In this document: piece by piece, positions 47,801-60,017 of the stretch
Layout of the letters: every line of letters begins with the position of its first letter
How positions within the stretch are numbered: position 1 is the stretch's first letter
NCBI RefSeq assembly: GCF_019399895.1
Contig: NC_091879.1
Coordinates: forward strand, 4,295,001-4,359,000
Length of the DNA: 64,000 nucleotides
From: Cardiocondyla obscurior
Taxonomy: Eukaryota > Arthropoda > Insecta > Hymenoptera > Formicidae
Reading direction: 5' to 3'
The notes under the pieces: generated by a model
What the model saw: only the letters and a program-made list of their open reading frames with translations
Databases searched by the model: none
What the model was told of the DNA's origin: nothing
Made by a program: the position numbers and the translations under genes

Positions 47801-49239
47801 TGATGCTTTTCTTATTCGTTCATATAAGGGCGCGCCCGACAGACGCTAAAATGAAAATTCTTTCTAATGCAAGGAATTTAATTTTTAAACGAGCTATTTC
47901 TATTTTTTGCATATGAGATTAATTTTTACTTGTCATTAAAATTTTTATAGTTTACGAGTTTCAACGAAAATACGAGTACTCGTCGTTAAAGTTATCTTAT
48001 TATTAAACCTTTGTAAAATAAATTATCTCTGTTACAGATACGCCGAAATAGAAGAGTTATCTATAAGCAAATCGCCGAATAATTGTCGCTGTGGTCGGAG
48101 TCCTAAAAGCGAGCATAAAAGTACCTTGGAAAAGTCAATTCGACGTATTGGCTGTATTTGCCAACTAACGCTATGCAAATGTGGAAATAGCAGAATCAAT
48201 TACAGGAGACCACTGGCAAAATGTTATTATTGCAAAAGTCTGCCGTGCACGTAAGTAGAAATCATATATCGGCACGGGTGTTAATTACAGGCATTTTTTT
48301 TCTTTAATGCAATGTCGTCAGTATTTAATTTATGTCCATACTTTCGAATGAGAAATGATTTTGTAAATAATCCAATTGCAATTAAATGGTTGTTAACAAC
48401 GCGTATTGGTTCGTCAGGGCCAATAAAGGTCCTGCACGTAATTCTCATTGCTATTTCTTTGTTGTATTCTTTGCTGCAGCTGCATTACAGTCGACTAATC
48501 AAAGCCACAGAGGTGTGATGATTCAAACCCGTTTCTACGTCCTTTAATCTTAATTTAATTTATTTATCGTTCTTTTTTTATTTCTTAAATTAAAAAAAAA
48601 AAAAAAGTAGAAAATAAACTAAATTGAGATTAAAGTTTGTATTAGTGGAAAATAGACGTCAAGGAACGCAAGCAGAAACAAAAAAAGATTTTTAACAGAA
48701 AAATGATTATAAAATGGTAAGTGACGAAATTAATTTAGATTCTAAACTCGGTTCTGATAATTTTCTAGGTAGGAAACAAGATTTGTTCTCAACGCTAAAT
48801 GACAAAAATAAGTAATTATTTTTTAAGTCTTGAAATTTCATAATAATTTTGCGCGATAAGAATGGGTAACTATGATTAGTAATGTTTGTTTTTTTGGATC
48901 AAGATAAGAATTCAGCTACATGTTATTAAAATGCCTCGTATATCAAAAAGCGCGTACGTAAACTTGGAAATTAAAGAAATTAATTAGCAATATTTTAATA
49001 ATTGTCATGCAACACGATAACGTTTGATGTATTAAAAATTTAATTAATACGATGACGTAGTTGAAACATTTGTCCAATATTTCACAAGTTAAATATGCAC
49101 GAATGTGTAAATTAAGTTATGCCTTTCCGATATAAGAAAGAAAAAAAAGAATTAAAAAATTTCTAACATATCTTATGCTATTCATTTCAGCATACCGTGC
49201 ACTACCTGGGAAATGAAGATCGCGATAAGACGCCAATAG
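44815..49239 (+). CDS. Unrecognised charged, cysteine-rich repeat protein
   Basis: Not a family I know. The main exon (about 44815-47015; ATG at 44820, 731 codons) starts with Ser/Lys/Glu-rich low-complexity sequence, a short helix KRMERKLLQSFERWQREQ, acidic repeats, then a Cys-rich end with CTKCDNIIGGC and CCLLTTQCTC. Further exons continue the theme: about 47176 (or 47202)-47774, 48038-48250 and 49191-49239 (stop). They carry modules of the form C-x2-C-x(4-6)-C-x-C: CINCGRPRNQCCC, CLYCDNPKDKCTC, YCGLPLDVCNC, CARCWKNPCCC, CYYCKSLPC. The last three exons join in phase. The link from the main exon to 47176 is unresolved: the main frame stops at 47015 and no donor gives the needed phase. Such clustered cysteines suggest zinc binding or disulfide-linked structural protein (inference). 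The neighbour DCST2 hints at a germline role, unproven. Confidence 0.55.
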
Positions 49240-49779
49240 TAAGAAGGCGATAAATCATATATTCTTCTGAGAAGGACCCTTTTTCAAACAAGAATGAAAT
49301 CGCAAGAAATCTACCTCGAATCTTTCCAACAACGAAGGCTGAAAAGTACCCCATACAAACTACGAAATTCACAAAATGTTGGCGTTCGAACGAACGCTGG
49401 GAGTAGGGGGCACGTTGCTTACTGCATATAAGATGCTGTACCCGCGTTGTACTAGACTGGCACCAACTGTAAGCGAGCAAAGACATCGAGGTAGTACGGA
49501 TTAGTACGTTCACGCAGTTAGTTCCCGGCGTATAGAGGCTAAAGACGTTCGTATAAATCTCTTGTCTTTCCTTCGCTTTAGAAGCAGCGTGTACCGTGAG
49601 GACAGACACACGAGACGACGAGTCAGGAATTCCATTTTAACGTTCACGGCTTTTCCGGTGCTTAAGTATCTCCCGGTGGTGTGCTATCTCACGTTCCTCC
49701 CTGTGCCCGCGGGAAAGGAGAAAGAAACTTTTGCCGATTGAATAGAATCGCCGAAGTGTCGAGATACCGTGGTTGAAAA
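49240..49779 (+). promoter_or_regulatory. Spacer and probable promoter/5' UTR of cysteine dioxygenase
   Basis: 540 bases, CpG-richer than the upstream introns, between the end of the cysteine-rich gene and the cysteine dioxygenase start. I see no distinct element. Minus-strand frames here lack protein character. Confidence 0.45.
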
Positions 49780-52700
49780 ATGGAGATTTGCAATCGAGAG
49801 GACCGACGGTACGACGTGCCATGCGGAAAAGCGTTGCGTCTCGTTGAGAACGCCGAGAAACTCCGGCGGAACAAAGTTTCCACCCTCCAGGAACTTATAG
49901 ATGCGCTGCACGGAGCGTTTGAGACGGATCACGTAAATATCGATCACGTTCAAGACCTGATGATGAACTACAAGAGCAATCCTGCAGAGTGGAAGAAATT
50001 TGCCAAGTTCGACAGATTTAGGTATCTCGCACTTAATTAGTTACTCAGCGTTTGACGAAATATATTTTTACGAATCAATTTTCTAATACGATAAATTAAC
50101 GCCGCTCGGGCAAGATTTACACGCGCTATCCGCGGGATGCGTCAATATATATCTAATGTACCTGCATAATTTATCGATACGATGAGAATTGCGGCGTGCG
50201 TACGGAAATGTTTTCATTAGCTATCAGTTAATTACACACCGATAATTACAGTACTATTACAAACATAATCAGCGCATAACGGTAACGGTCAATTAGGAAC
50301 ATTCCGGAGAAATGCGTCAGTGGACAATGTGCGCTCGATACCGAAACGGATGAGAACAAATATTTTCGCCGATCAACATATTTGGGGTGTCAATAGAACG
50401 TATGTACAACGCAATGCGGAATTGTGAAATGAAGTTAACATGACGGAGTTCAGAGTGGGTTATCGGTTGCTTGCGCGCGTGTTCCCTCAGCCTATGGCTC
50501 TAATGGCACTGCGCGTGAAATCGACGGTCAGAAATAAAATTAAAAAAAGGAAAAAAAAAAAACAAAAACTTTAAATAACGCCAGATACGATAGCGGTGGA
50601 TTTATGCTATCGTTAAATTTTTTTCCCTCGATTGGTATCGATCTGACTGCCGTAATATACAACAAAACATACGTAATCTGAGGGGGGAAAAAAAAAAGAA
50701 ACCGTGTTTACAAAGAAGCGCTGAGCGCGATTGATGTCGAGAAATAAATCGGAGAAAATGGAAAGTTTCCAGGTCAAGTGAGACAGCTTGCGTAGAATTA
50801 AAATAACGTTGCAACTAATTAACTAATAATTTCGTTAACTACCCTCGTATAAATTAAGGACACGCGGGAAACGAGCTCGGAATCGGAAGAAAAAGAAGTT
50901 TCTTTGCGTCCCGTAAGTTTATTTACTGGGATGTGTTACGTTCATTACACACGCCATTAATTACGATAATCAGATTAACGGATTTATTACGCGCGATCTG
51001 GACGTATCTCCGCATTCAGCTTCATGTTTATCCGATAAGAGAGCCAAAAAGGAAGAAAAGGGTATTCTAGGATTATTAGACATCGTCGACAATGTTATCT
51101 TCGCGAACATGTTGCAACGAACTGGGCGATGCAACTCGTATTTTCATATTCAGAGCAGAGATAACGTTTTACTTAGCACAGAAATCGTTACTGCGTGCAA
51201 TTTTCAGACATTCAAAACATTTCCGATAATAAAACTTAAAAACTTTTGTGCTGTTATTATTAATTCTTTTTTTTTCTTTCTTATTGATTTTACGCAAGAG
51301 TTAAGTTTCTTAACTTCTAACTTTTGTTTTTTTTTTTTTTTAATTACTGCACGGCCGTAAATAGATGATTCAACGCGATATTGCACATTATCGGTAATTA
51401 GAAACGATAACGCAATGTGCAGTTCGACACCTTCCGATTAGATTAGCGACCGTACCCTATAGAAACGAAAATGAGTTTACGAGTTCGCGAGAGATAACGA
51501 GCGCCTTGGACGCAGATGGAATTAACGTGTGCAGTAGTCGGAAATCCACGTGACTCGGGAAAGTACGGAAACTATAGAGCACGTTTACCGGTTTTGCTGT
51601 CAAGACAAAGTAGAACGTATATTGCCCGCGTAGCGGACAAATATTCCTTCCACCGAGATCGTTCTTACGAAAGGCCGCTAGAAAGATAAACACTTTCGGC
51701 GCGATACTTCAATGGGTTATCGCATTGTTTAATGCCGCCAGCGCGGCTTATCCTGCGTAAGCGAGCGTGCAATTGCGGATCGTAATAATTGTTAAAAATA
51801 CAGAAAGTCGTAACGACGAGATAATTACAAATTAGGCAATGTAACAGACGGAAAATCTGCCGGTGTAAAAACGAAACCTGTGACAATTTTTTTGCAATCA
51901 AAAATCTTTTTTGTTTTAATTTTTTTTTCTTTTTTTTATTTTCTTTTTTTTGGGGGGGGAGGGTGCAAAAAATACAGAGCGCGAAGTAAAATTGTTTCAG
52001 TTCGATTTTTCCTCTTGAACTTTTTTTTTCAATGTATTTTTATTTATATGCATTGCATTGAAGAACACTTGTGCCCAGCGAGCGTGTTAAATATTCGTTT
52101 AGAATATCACTGTTCCAATCAATAAGATTTATTGGAATTGAAAAAATTCGGAAACATTTTGACACGTAGCTAATAAATTCTAATTTGAAAATAGCCAAGA
52201 AATAAAAAGAAAATGTTCTCTATAGAAACAATTATTTAAACTCTTGATTGTGTACGCTCGAATATTTTTAAACACTTGAACTGCCATTAGAGAAACGTAA
52301 AGATAACAATCTTCGGCGGGATTTGAAAAAAAAAGAAAAAGGAACTAATTTGAGATTGACTTTCCTTCCCCCGTTGTCACGTACCGACAATCTTTATTTA
52401 ATTAAAAACATTTCTATTCCGACGGAACCGTCTTAAAGTGACCCCACAAATGTACTTCTTTTACAAAAATGATATTTCTGAGCCAAAGCAATTGCCGATG
52501 AAATTATAAATATTAACGATATTTTTCAAAGTAATTATTAATAAATACGTAAATAAAGTAAAAGCAAAATTCTCTCTTTAGACCGTTTGAAAAAATTATA
52601 CTTCCTTTATGTTTTCACGATAGATGTTAAATCTTAATAATCTGCTATTTCAAGATATTTAGCATCGATAGTTTGAGCAGCGATGTATAAACACCCAGAG

Positions 52701-54499
52701 GCGATCGACCGGTGAACAGTCAGTTGGTTATACGTACTTTCCATGCATGTATTCCCTTTCCCCGTGTGTTTGCGTTCCGCGCAATCCGGAGAACATTGGT
52801 ATCTGTACATCGCATGACACTCATAAAAAAAAATATTTTAAAAAAAAGGAAAAAACGAACGAAACGTATGCCGTGCAATACATTGAAACTTTCAAATTAT
52901 ATTCGCTCTGTTGCACCTCGCATTCGTTGCTGGGATCGCGGATCACCGATTCGTAAATCGTGCATTCCGTTTATATTAAAGCTCTGTGAGCAATGCTCTT
53001 CCATCTGAGATAATAAATTCATTGTTAATAAAACGTGCGTTACGCGAAAAAAATTATTTAATCACTCCGTGTTACCGCGACGCATTGGGAATTTTAAATA
53101 GCTGGCCGCTTCCAGTGAAATGTTATATCGAGTGACTCTTAATTTTAATTCAATTTACATGAAATTAGCATAAAACAAGAGCACTTTCTTTGTTGCGCGA
53201 ATCAATTATTGCGAGCGTATTCGTTGAAATTTATCATCGCTAGTTAACCGAAACCAGTTTCTGATTCCAAGCCGCGGCTAATATTTCTATCGATTATAAA
53301 AGCTGATTTCGTAATAAAGTTTCTCGCGCTAAATCCGATTCGCGTTAACAACATTAAAACCGGTAAATGTAATCCTTAATTAAGACGGATTGATATTTCT
53401 AAACCTGTTATCGAGTCGAGAAATATTTGTATATATTTGGCTATCCGTTCGATTTGGTATAATTGCTTAAATGGATGCGCATTTAAGCATAAGTGTGTAA
53501 TGAAGGCACCGAGGTTTTCTAAAAGTTCTACGGTATAGAGATTATTTCGTCAAGTGCAGAATAAGATTTTCCCGAGGGAAAACTTTGCGTTCTAACGTGC
53601 GATATTAATGTGCGCAGATATACGAGGAACCTGGTCGACGAGGGAAACGGCAGGTTCAATCTTATGGTGCTGTGCTGGGGAGAAGGTCACGGGTCAGCCA
53701 TACACGATCATGCTAATGCGCACTGCGTGATGAAAATCCTTCAAGGGAAACTGTGCGAGGTAAGAGAATTCCAGCGATTCGAAAAATCAAACGTAAAATC
53801 AAAATCGACAAGTGCAATTCTATTTTAGACGAGGTACGCGTGGCCCGCGGGCCCCAAAGTGGAAAACAGCACGGAAGAGCTCAAGGAACTCGAGAGGAAC
53901 ACGCTCGACGTAAACGAGATCTGCTACATTAATGGTACGACTTTTAATTAAACCGCATACGCGAAGTTCCGCATTCGATACGCCATAAATGAGCTGCTTC
54001 GAAATTCTGGTGAATCTCGTATACCATTTGCTACGGGATATCAATCCCGACCGTGCCGCTTTTGCATGCGAAATTGGGGGACGCCGGGACGCAAGCTCTG
54101 TGAATAAAATTATTCACGCGCGGATTCTGTAATATTCCGAAGTGTATCTCTCAAGTAATACCCGGCGGTATTTCCATTCAAGATTCCCTGGGTTTGCATC
54201 GCGTTGAGAATCCGAGCGCGATGAACCCTGCGGTCTCCCTACATCTGTACTCGCCGCCGTTTTCGTCCTGCTCGGTTTTTAACAAGCAGACGGGTCAGAA
54301 GTCGACGTGCAAAGTCACCTTCTGGTCCAAATACGGGGAAAAGAGGAACCGGGTAAGACAAGTTTGCGCATATTGCCTTGCAGATATTTATCAAAGCCTA
54401 AAGGTTTTTTTATTCTCTTTTTTTTTTTTCTTATCACTCGTGACGCTAATTTGTAATTTATAGGAAATTCAAGACGCCAGATCTCCCGAGGATAACTAG
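49780..54499 (+). CDS. Cysteine dioxygenase
   Basis: Non-heme iron enzyme that oxidises L-cysteine to cysteine sulfinate, the entry to taurine and sulfate. Five exons, 49780-50021, 53618-53759, 53829-53934, 54183-54352, 54464-54499, give 231 residues (mammals 200). The cupin core is clear: CWGEGHGSAIHDH supplies iron ligands His110 and His112, His169 lies in GLHRVEN, and the Cys117-Tyr186 pair that forms the thioether cofactor in animals is present (HANAHC; LHLYSPPF). Spacing between these residues fits the family. The N-terminus is about 25 residues longer than in mammals. The ATG at 49780 is the first good start in the frame; the preceding CpG-rich DNA is probably 5' UTR. The first intron is 3.6 kb. 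Poly-A signal at 54800. Confidence 0.95.
50022..53617 (+). other. First intron of cysteine dioxygenase
   Basis: GTATCT donor and GTGCGCAG acceptor. AT-rich with poly-T/A tracts (51330, 51920-51950 followed by a G run). I find no gene or clear element inside. Confidence 0.7.
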
Positions 54500-55176
54500 T
54501 CGGAGCGAGAGTGCGGAAACATCATTAGCGATATGCGAATTAAGCGACGACGATACTCTTATCGGATGCAGAAAACGATTTGCATCATCTTGGATTGGAC
54601 TTGAACGATCAATCTGCATAAATTAAAACTGACAGTCTTTCACAACTGTGCTGCTATTTCTATTATCCAACTTTCGTAATATTCTTTTTTTTAAGTATTT
54701 AACTTTATTTGTAAGGACTCATAGATAAGTAAGAATGATTGTATGTACACTTTTTCGGTCATGTCTTTCTTATTTTTTTTTTTCTCCCTTTTTTTTATTA
54801 ATAAATTAAATTACTGAAGAATAATAAATAATGTGAAAATAATTAAATAATGTAATATGAAAAATATGCGAAGGAAAAGAGACGTGTAAGCATGGCTCTT
54901 GAGTGTCACTGAAATATCGACTACAATATTCTAATTTCTCTTTGTCAGAAATAAGTTCTATCTCGCTTGTTAGCCAACTTGCAATATATAATTTGCAATA
55001 TATAAATTTTATAACGACTAAGAACAATAGATGCGCACGCTTTGCGTGCGCTAGTTTTTGAACGATCCTAATTCGTGAACGTGATTATAATTGAGTCTGA
55101 ATCTATGATCGACGATGTGTTATCGGTTTAAGAGACCCAATCCACAAATTATGAAAAAAAAAAACATGCGACTCAC
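54500..55176 (+). other. 3' UTR of cysteine dioxygenase and spacer
   Basis: AATAAA at 54800-54805 fits the end of the transcript. The rest is AT-rich and holds nothing I recognise. Confidence 0.55.
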
Positions 55177-56172
55177 CGAACTGCATGAGCATCAGCGGAG
55201 TTGATGAATTCAGCCGGTGACTGTAACATAAAAAGGAAAAAATTAATATACACATGCCAGGAAATTAATAAGATTAATAAAAAAAAAGGTAAAATTTTTT
55301 TTTTAATTTTCTAAAAAAGAAAAAATTTATATTTACCTATAAGTTGCTCCGCCGATGCAGGATGCCCCCCGGGCCTGCTCCTCCTCTCAGATGGGACGTG
55401 ACGAGCCATCCTTCCGCGCACTGGAAACTCGCGAACGCGACCGGGTGAAGTTACAATCGCGAAAATTACTTAACAAATTTTTCGACACTCCCGAATAAAA
55501 AAGAATCGTAAAAAAAACGCCCGGTAACTATCGGCAGCCCCGAACGACCGACGAACCGGCTGCAGTTCGTATAATTTCGAATCGGCGTGCGGCACTGACC
55601 GATGCGACGCAGCGGAGTTTCTCTTGACCTGAAACAAAAAAATAAAACAATTATTTAGTAGATATAAAGTTTAATGAAATGAAAAAATTAAAAAACGTTA
55701 TTAAAAATCCAAAGAAAAAATTGATATATACCCATGGGTTGCTCCGCCGGGGCAGGATACCCTTCCTGGGCCTCCTCCTTCTCTCAGGATGTCCGCGGGA
55801 TGTCGGGCTGGTCCTCCTTGAATGGCGGAATATTATCTGAAACAGAAGAACTGTGATTAACATGCTGTTCTATTCAAGGTCTTACTCAGCGCGTATTGTT
55901 TTCAGCTTACCGCGCGCGTGTTTTGGTTGTGAGTGACCGGACGCGAATTCCAGCGCAAGCAGAGCTAACTCGCACCCGTCCCCCCTGCTCCCCGTGCTCC
56001 CCGCGCCCACAGCCGTTGATTCCGGACCTACGCAATACGAGGCGACTGACCGCTGCTGGCGAGCACCCCTTTCCTCTTTCCCCGTGCTTCTTGCCAAGGA
56101 GTCCTCGGGGCTGCTTCGCCGATATAAGGTAGATGGGGGACGTGTCGACTCATCCTTCCGTGCGGGAGGCAC
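55177..56172 (-). ncRNA. Possible spliced minus-strand transcript
   Basis: A chain of plausible minus-strand splice sites defines exons at about 55911-56172, 55732-55836, 55470-55628, 55337-55420 and 55177-55220. Donors are GTAAGC, GTATAT, GTAATT, GTAAAT, GTGAGT; acceptors include TTTCAG and TTACAG. No single frame stays open: joining the first two gives HARDNIPPFKEDQPDIPRTS and then a stop. It could be a noncoding transcript, the 5' UTR of a gene whose body I cannot see, or chance. Confidence 0.3.
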
Positions 56173-56178
56173 TCACGG
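55342..56178. repeat. Three related segments, diverged duplication
   Basis: Segments near 55342-55440 and 55736-55830 share GTTGCTCCGCCG, GCAGGAT, GGGCCT-CTCCT and CTCTCAG in the same order. A third, at about 56109-56178, shares CTTCGCCGAT-, GGGACGTG-CGA- and CATCCTTCCG with the first. The unit spacing is about 370-390 bases. Confidence 0.55.
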
Positions 56179-56813
56179 GATAGTTCGCGACACTCCCGTT
56201 GAACCCTCGATCTCGACGCAAGAAACGTGCTACGGCGTACAGCGAAGTCGAGACGGTCCGCGATACGTAAGGTACGCGACGATAAGCTGCGAGGAAACGC
56301 ACGGGGACGCCGCAATATTCGTCACGAGATTCGGTGCTCTGCACGTGGCCTGGCGTACCTGTTCTACTGCGCAACTGGTCGCGCAGATCGTTCTAGATCA
56401 GGCGATCGATGAAGCGCTGTGATTGGCCGGCGCACTAGGGGTCACCCATCTCTTCACGACGTCGTTTTTTGCCGCTGAACCTGAACATGGTCACTGGAGG
56501 TCGCGGGTGAGGCGCGGTGAGGGGAGGGAAAATGGCGAAAACCGTCTTACCTGGATGGACACGACACGAAAAACTGTCTACGAGTCTACGGAGGCAAAGC
56601 GAAAGCCGGGAACTTGCGCTGAGCGCCGACGACGTGGCCCGAACGGATTATTTTAATATTGGAGATTCAAGGCCTATAATTTCGGTTCGTTGAATTATCA
56701 CTTGCGTCAAAACTGAGCTCGGCTAACAGCCAACGGACAAGGTCAATTTTAAGAAATATTTCTTCGACGGAACGCTGAAAAGTCTGTCGACGAGCGTGCG
56801 CATAACGTACGTC
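56173..56813. promoter_or_regulatory. CpG-rich region upstream of SDHAF3
   Basis: CpG-rich DNA, probably the promoter and 5' UTR of SDHAF3 on the plus strand and possibly of the candidate transcript on the minus strand. Open frames here are products of GC content. Confidence 0.4.
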
Positions 56814-57252
56814 ATGGCCACCCGAACGCACGTACGTCGCGTTCGGATGCTGTACAAGACAATTTTGAGGCTGCATCGTGGTTTACCTGCCGAGATCCGA
56901 ATCCTGGGCGACGGCTACGTCCGCGACGAGTTTCGACGACACAAGGGATGCGTGGAGAGCGAGGCGGACGTCTTCCTTCACGAGTGGACCGTGAGTTAGA
57001 GGCCGCGGCCGATTTTGAGGTTATGTGCAATTGCGCGCTGCGACTTGCAATTCGCGATTTCTCTTTTCGCAGAACTATGCGGTGTCCCTGGCCGAGCAGC
57101 TCGGGTTGAAAGGTCCGCACACGAGTCGACCACTCGGACGCTACCTGAAGGAGGAGGATCTGCAGAAGCTGCGGGACGAGCAAGTGTGCCAACTATACGA
57201 GCTGATGATAGCGGCGACGGGGAACCCTGACGGCACGCGGGGCAAGACGTAG
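56814..57252 (+). CDS. Succinate dehydrogenase assembly factor 3 (ACN9 family)
   Basis: Mitochondrial matrix LYR-type chaperone that protects the iron-sulfur subunit of complex II during assembly. Two exons, 56814-56990 and 57073-57252, give 118 residues, the usual size. Hallmarks: the LYR-like motif in RMLYKTILRLHRGLP, then LGDGYVRDEFRRHK, a Trp-containing HEWT at the exon join, and the C-terminal LRDEQVCQLYELMIAATGNP. The basic N-terminus (ATRTHVRRVR) could act as mitochondrial targeting. The start codon is the first ATG in the frame after upstream CpG-rich DNA. Clean GTGAGT donor and TTTCGCAG acceptor. AATAAA at 57499 gives a 3' UTR of about 250 bases. Confidence 0.93.
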
Positions 57253-58449
57253 TCACGCCACGTATCCAGTGATCCTCGACCTCTCAGTGCCTCGAATATT
57301 CGGAATGATATTGTGATATGCAAATGAACGTCTTCTCGGCGACTCGGATCGATCGGCAGCGCTCGACGACTGCCCTGGACCGCATCTTCTAGTAGTTTTG
57401 TCGGACGTAAGAAAAAGTGTCATGTAGTGTGATATGTAGTTGTTAAATTGAAACGTTATGACAATGGACTTGGGACACTTAATAGAAAATGAGCTGCTAA
57501 ATAAAAAAGTGTGGATTATGTAGCTTTCCTTGAAAGAAAAACCTGGAAATCTTTATCATTAAAGTTAACTGAGAAATCTTTATTTATTTATTCTTTTTTC
57601 TTTTGGTGCAAGGTGCATGATTCACTGAGTGAATACTTGGAGTGCGACTTTTGTACTTTCTAGTGTAAAAACAGGAATGTCTCGTTAACTTTATTGATAG
57701 AAATGGTCATATGCTCTTTTCAAGGAAAGTTAGATAATCGTGCACAGTGTGCTCTGAGTAAGAGACAGTAAAAGACAAGAGCGAGTGATTAATGACTCAT
57801 GATGAATACCATGTATTAATAATAATTGCATGTAAAAAATGCTATGTAAAGAAATTGTCTAGAAGGTAATAAATAAGATAACATTGTAGTGTCCACTCAG
57901 GTTCTTCCGTTGTCAAGTAGTCTGAGTTTGTGATTCAGGTTTAATATCATGTGATGAAATTTATCATGACAATAATCTAATGTAGTAGGTCTACAGTAAA
58001 AAAATGAAATTAAAGGACAATGAATTTGTTCATCAGATATTATTTAATATATAATTTTGTTTTGTTCTTTAATTTAATTTTTTTTACTTTATATATTTAA
58101 TGTTGAGCTACTTATCGTTTTGACGACAATTTCGTCATTTTTTCTATTATCATTATCTAACTTTTTAAAATTATATCTGTGCAATAACAGCATAACGATA
58201 ACGAAACTGTCGTTAAAAATTACAGAGTAGAAGTACTGGACGCAACTTTCCTGAGTTCGAATTTCCGTTTCCATCTCTGTTGTCTTAAAAAAAAAATAAA
58301 AAAAAAAACGAGACAGAAAGAAAACAGGAAAGTAGATTAGATAGTAATCAATTTAATCTGATAACGATATTCGGCAATAGATATCTGCAGACTTCCGTCA
58401 GTCGGCCAGCAGTGAGTGCATCTTCTGGACGGAAGAAGACTCGGACAAG
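57253..58449. other. 3' UTR of SDHAF3 and upstream region of NUDT19-like gene
   Basis: AATAAA at 57499-57504. Bases 57520-58450 are AT-rich without a recognisable gene. The NUDT19-like transcript probably starts shortly before 58450. Confidence 0.5.
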
Positions 58450-60017
58450 ATGAAAGCTTGGCAGGACGCAGCAACTTTGATACTGGCAGCACGCCACGGA
58501 CAATCGTGCGGTCGCGCATTGTCGCCTGCAGTCGTAAGTGTGCAAAAGTAGCGTGTACGCAGCACGTACGCGTGTTCTAGTTGTGTCAATGACTTCGCCG
58601 GCACCACTTTCTCGTTCCACAAGCGTGTGACACAAGAAAGAAGCCGACCGGAAGTCCACAGTGTTAACGACATTTGCATCTTTTTTTTTTTTTTTTTTAA
58701 TTCTACCTTGTAAAGCGCGACGTGTATATGCGGCACGAATATCGACATATCTGTCAAGAAGTGGAATTTAAATGTACCAGCATTCTACGTAACACTTGAT
58801 TTCAGCACAATTACAAGCTGCTATGCTTGAAGCGTCATCAGAAGTCGAGTTTCATGCCGGGATTGTACGTCTTCCCGGGCGGCACGGTGGATCAGGCTGA
58901 CGCCGATTTGAAATGGTGCAAGCACTTGGCTGCTTTTGGTTTGGACGGCGACAGGCTTGCCTGTCTGGTGCCGAAGACCTCGTCGCGACCGCAGATCTAT
59001 CAGACGAAGAAGAACGAGCTGCTGAAAGAGGTCTCCCTGCGTATTACGGCGATTCGTGAGACTTTCGAGGAATGCGGGATACTGATATGCAGACGTGAAA
59101 AGCACCGCGATGCCGCTACCGGTTGGGCCGAGCATGTGTCAGGTGGAAAATTAATTGGAGAATTAATTAGCAAAATTACGGGTGAAATTGACGCGTGGTA
59201 ACGTTAATCGTGGATCTTTCAGTTCCCAAGAGCGAGCTGCGAACGTGGCAAAGCAGAGTCCACGATGACGCAACGGAGTTCCTCAATCTCTGCGAGAAAT
59301 TTGAGTGTTATCCGGACTTGTGGGCGCTGCACGAATGGAGGAACTGGCTGACACCCACGACCGCGTACGAGAAGCGCTTCAACACCGCCTTCTACTTGAC
59401 TTGCATGCCGCACGTGCCGCACGCCGAATACGAAGCCAAGGAAATGGAAGATCTGAAAGTGAGATATCTTAAACGGTATTGTGCGACGGCGCGGTTAACC
59501 CGCAAGAACTAATTGTTAGAAACGATTTTAGTGGGACACTCCAGACAAACTGTCCTCAATGGGCATCACGTTTCCGCCGCCGCAGCAGTGCGAAATTGCA
59601 CACTTGACCAAGATCAAAAGCATCGATAGTCTCCTAAACGTCGCCGTGAAACGCAACGAAGAAGGCGCGCAACTGTTTCTGCCGGTACGTAAATTAATGT
59701 TCCACTTGAAATAAAATACAACGAAGGTACATTTGCAGGTGCGTTTCCGAATGAAGGATGGCACTATTCAGGTCCTGCCCGGCGACACGATGTACCCGGA
59801 TGAAGCCAGCTTGGTCGAGAAACAGCTGATCGACAGGTCGGATATTACCATGAGTGATTTTCAAAAAATAACTGCGGTGAAAAATCGAGCGGAATTCCAC
59901 GACTCGAAGGTCGACGTAATTTTTACCGACAACGGTGAAGACAACTGCGTGGCGTTTCCAATACCCGGGTATTCGAAAGTAGCGTATGGTGATAAGAAAA
60001 CTGAAAATAAATCCTAG
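58450..60017 (+). CDS. NUDT19-like Nudix hydrolase (acyl-CoA diphosphatase family)
   Basis: Family members hydrolyse CoA and acyl-CoA to phosphopantetheine and adenosine 3',5'-bisphosphate. Five exons, 58450-58533, 58806-59142, 59223-59458, 59532-59684, 59739-60017, give 362 residues (mammals about 375). N-terminus MKAWQDAATLILAAR matches the family start; GLYVFPGGTVDQAD (about 47-60) begins the Nudix fold; the Nudix box core is RETFEECG (112-119), its front half separated by the family's typical insertion. ALHEWRNWLTP and a C-terminal metal-linked region follow. The protein ends KKTENKS, so it lacks the C-terminal tripeptide (Ser-Lys-Leu type) that sends mammalian NUDT19 to peroxisomes. All junctions GT-AG and in phase; poly-A signal 60177. 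Confidence 0.93.

Noticed and set aside
48480..48540. B-box-like sequence (GATTCAAACCC on plus) suggesting a second tRNA-like element
   Set aside because: No acceptor stem or A box could be matched around it.
49202..49953. Minus-strand frames over the cysteine dioxygenase start
   Set aside because: Opposite to a well-supported exon, and no recognisable domain.
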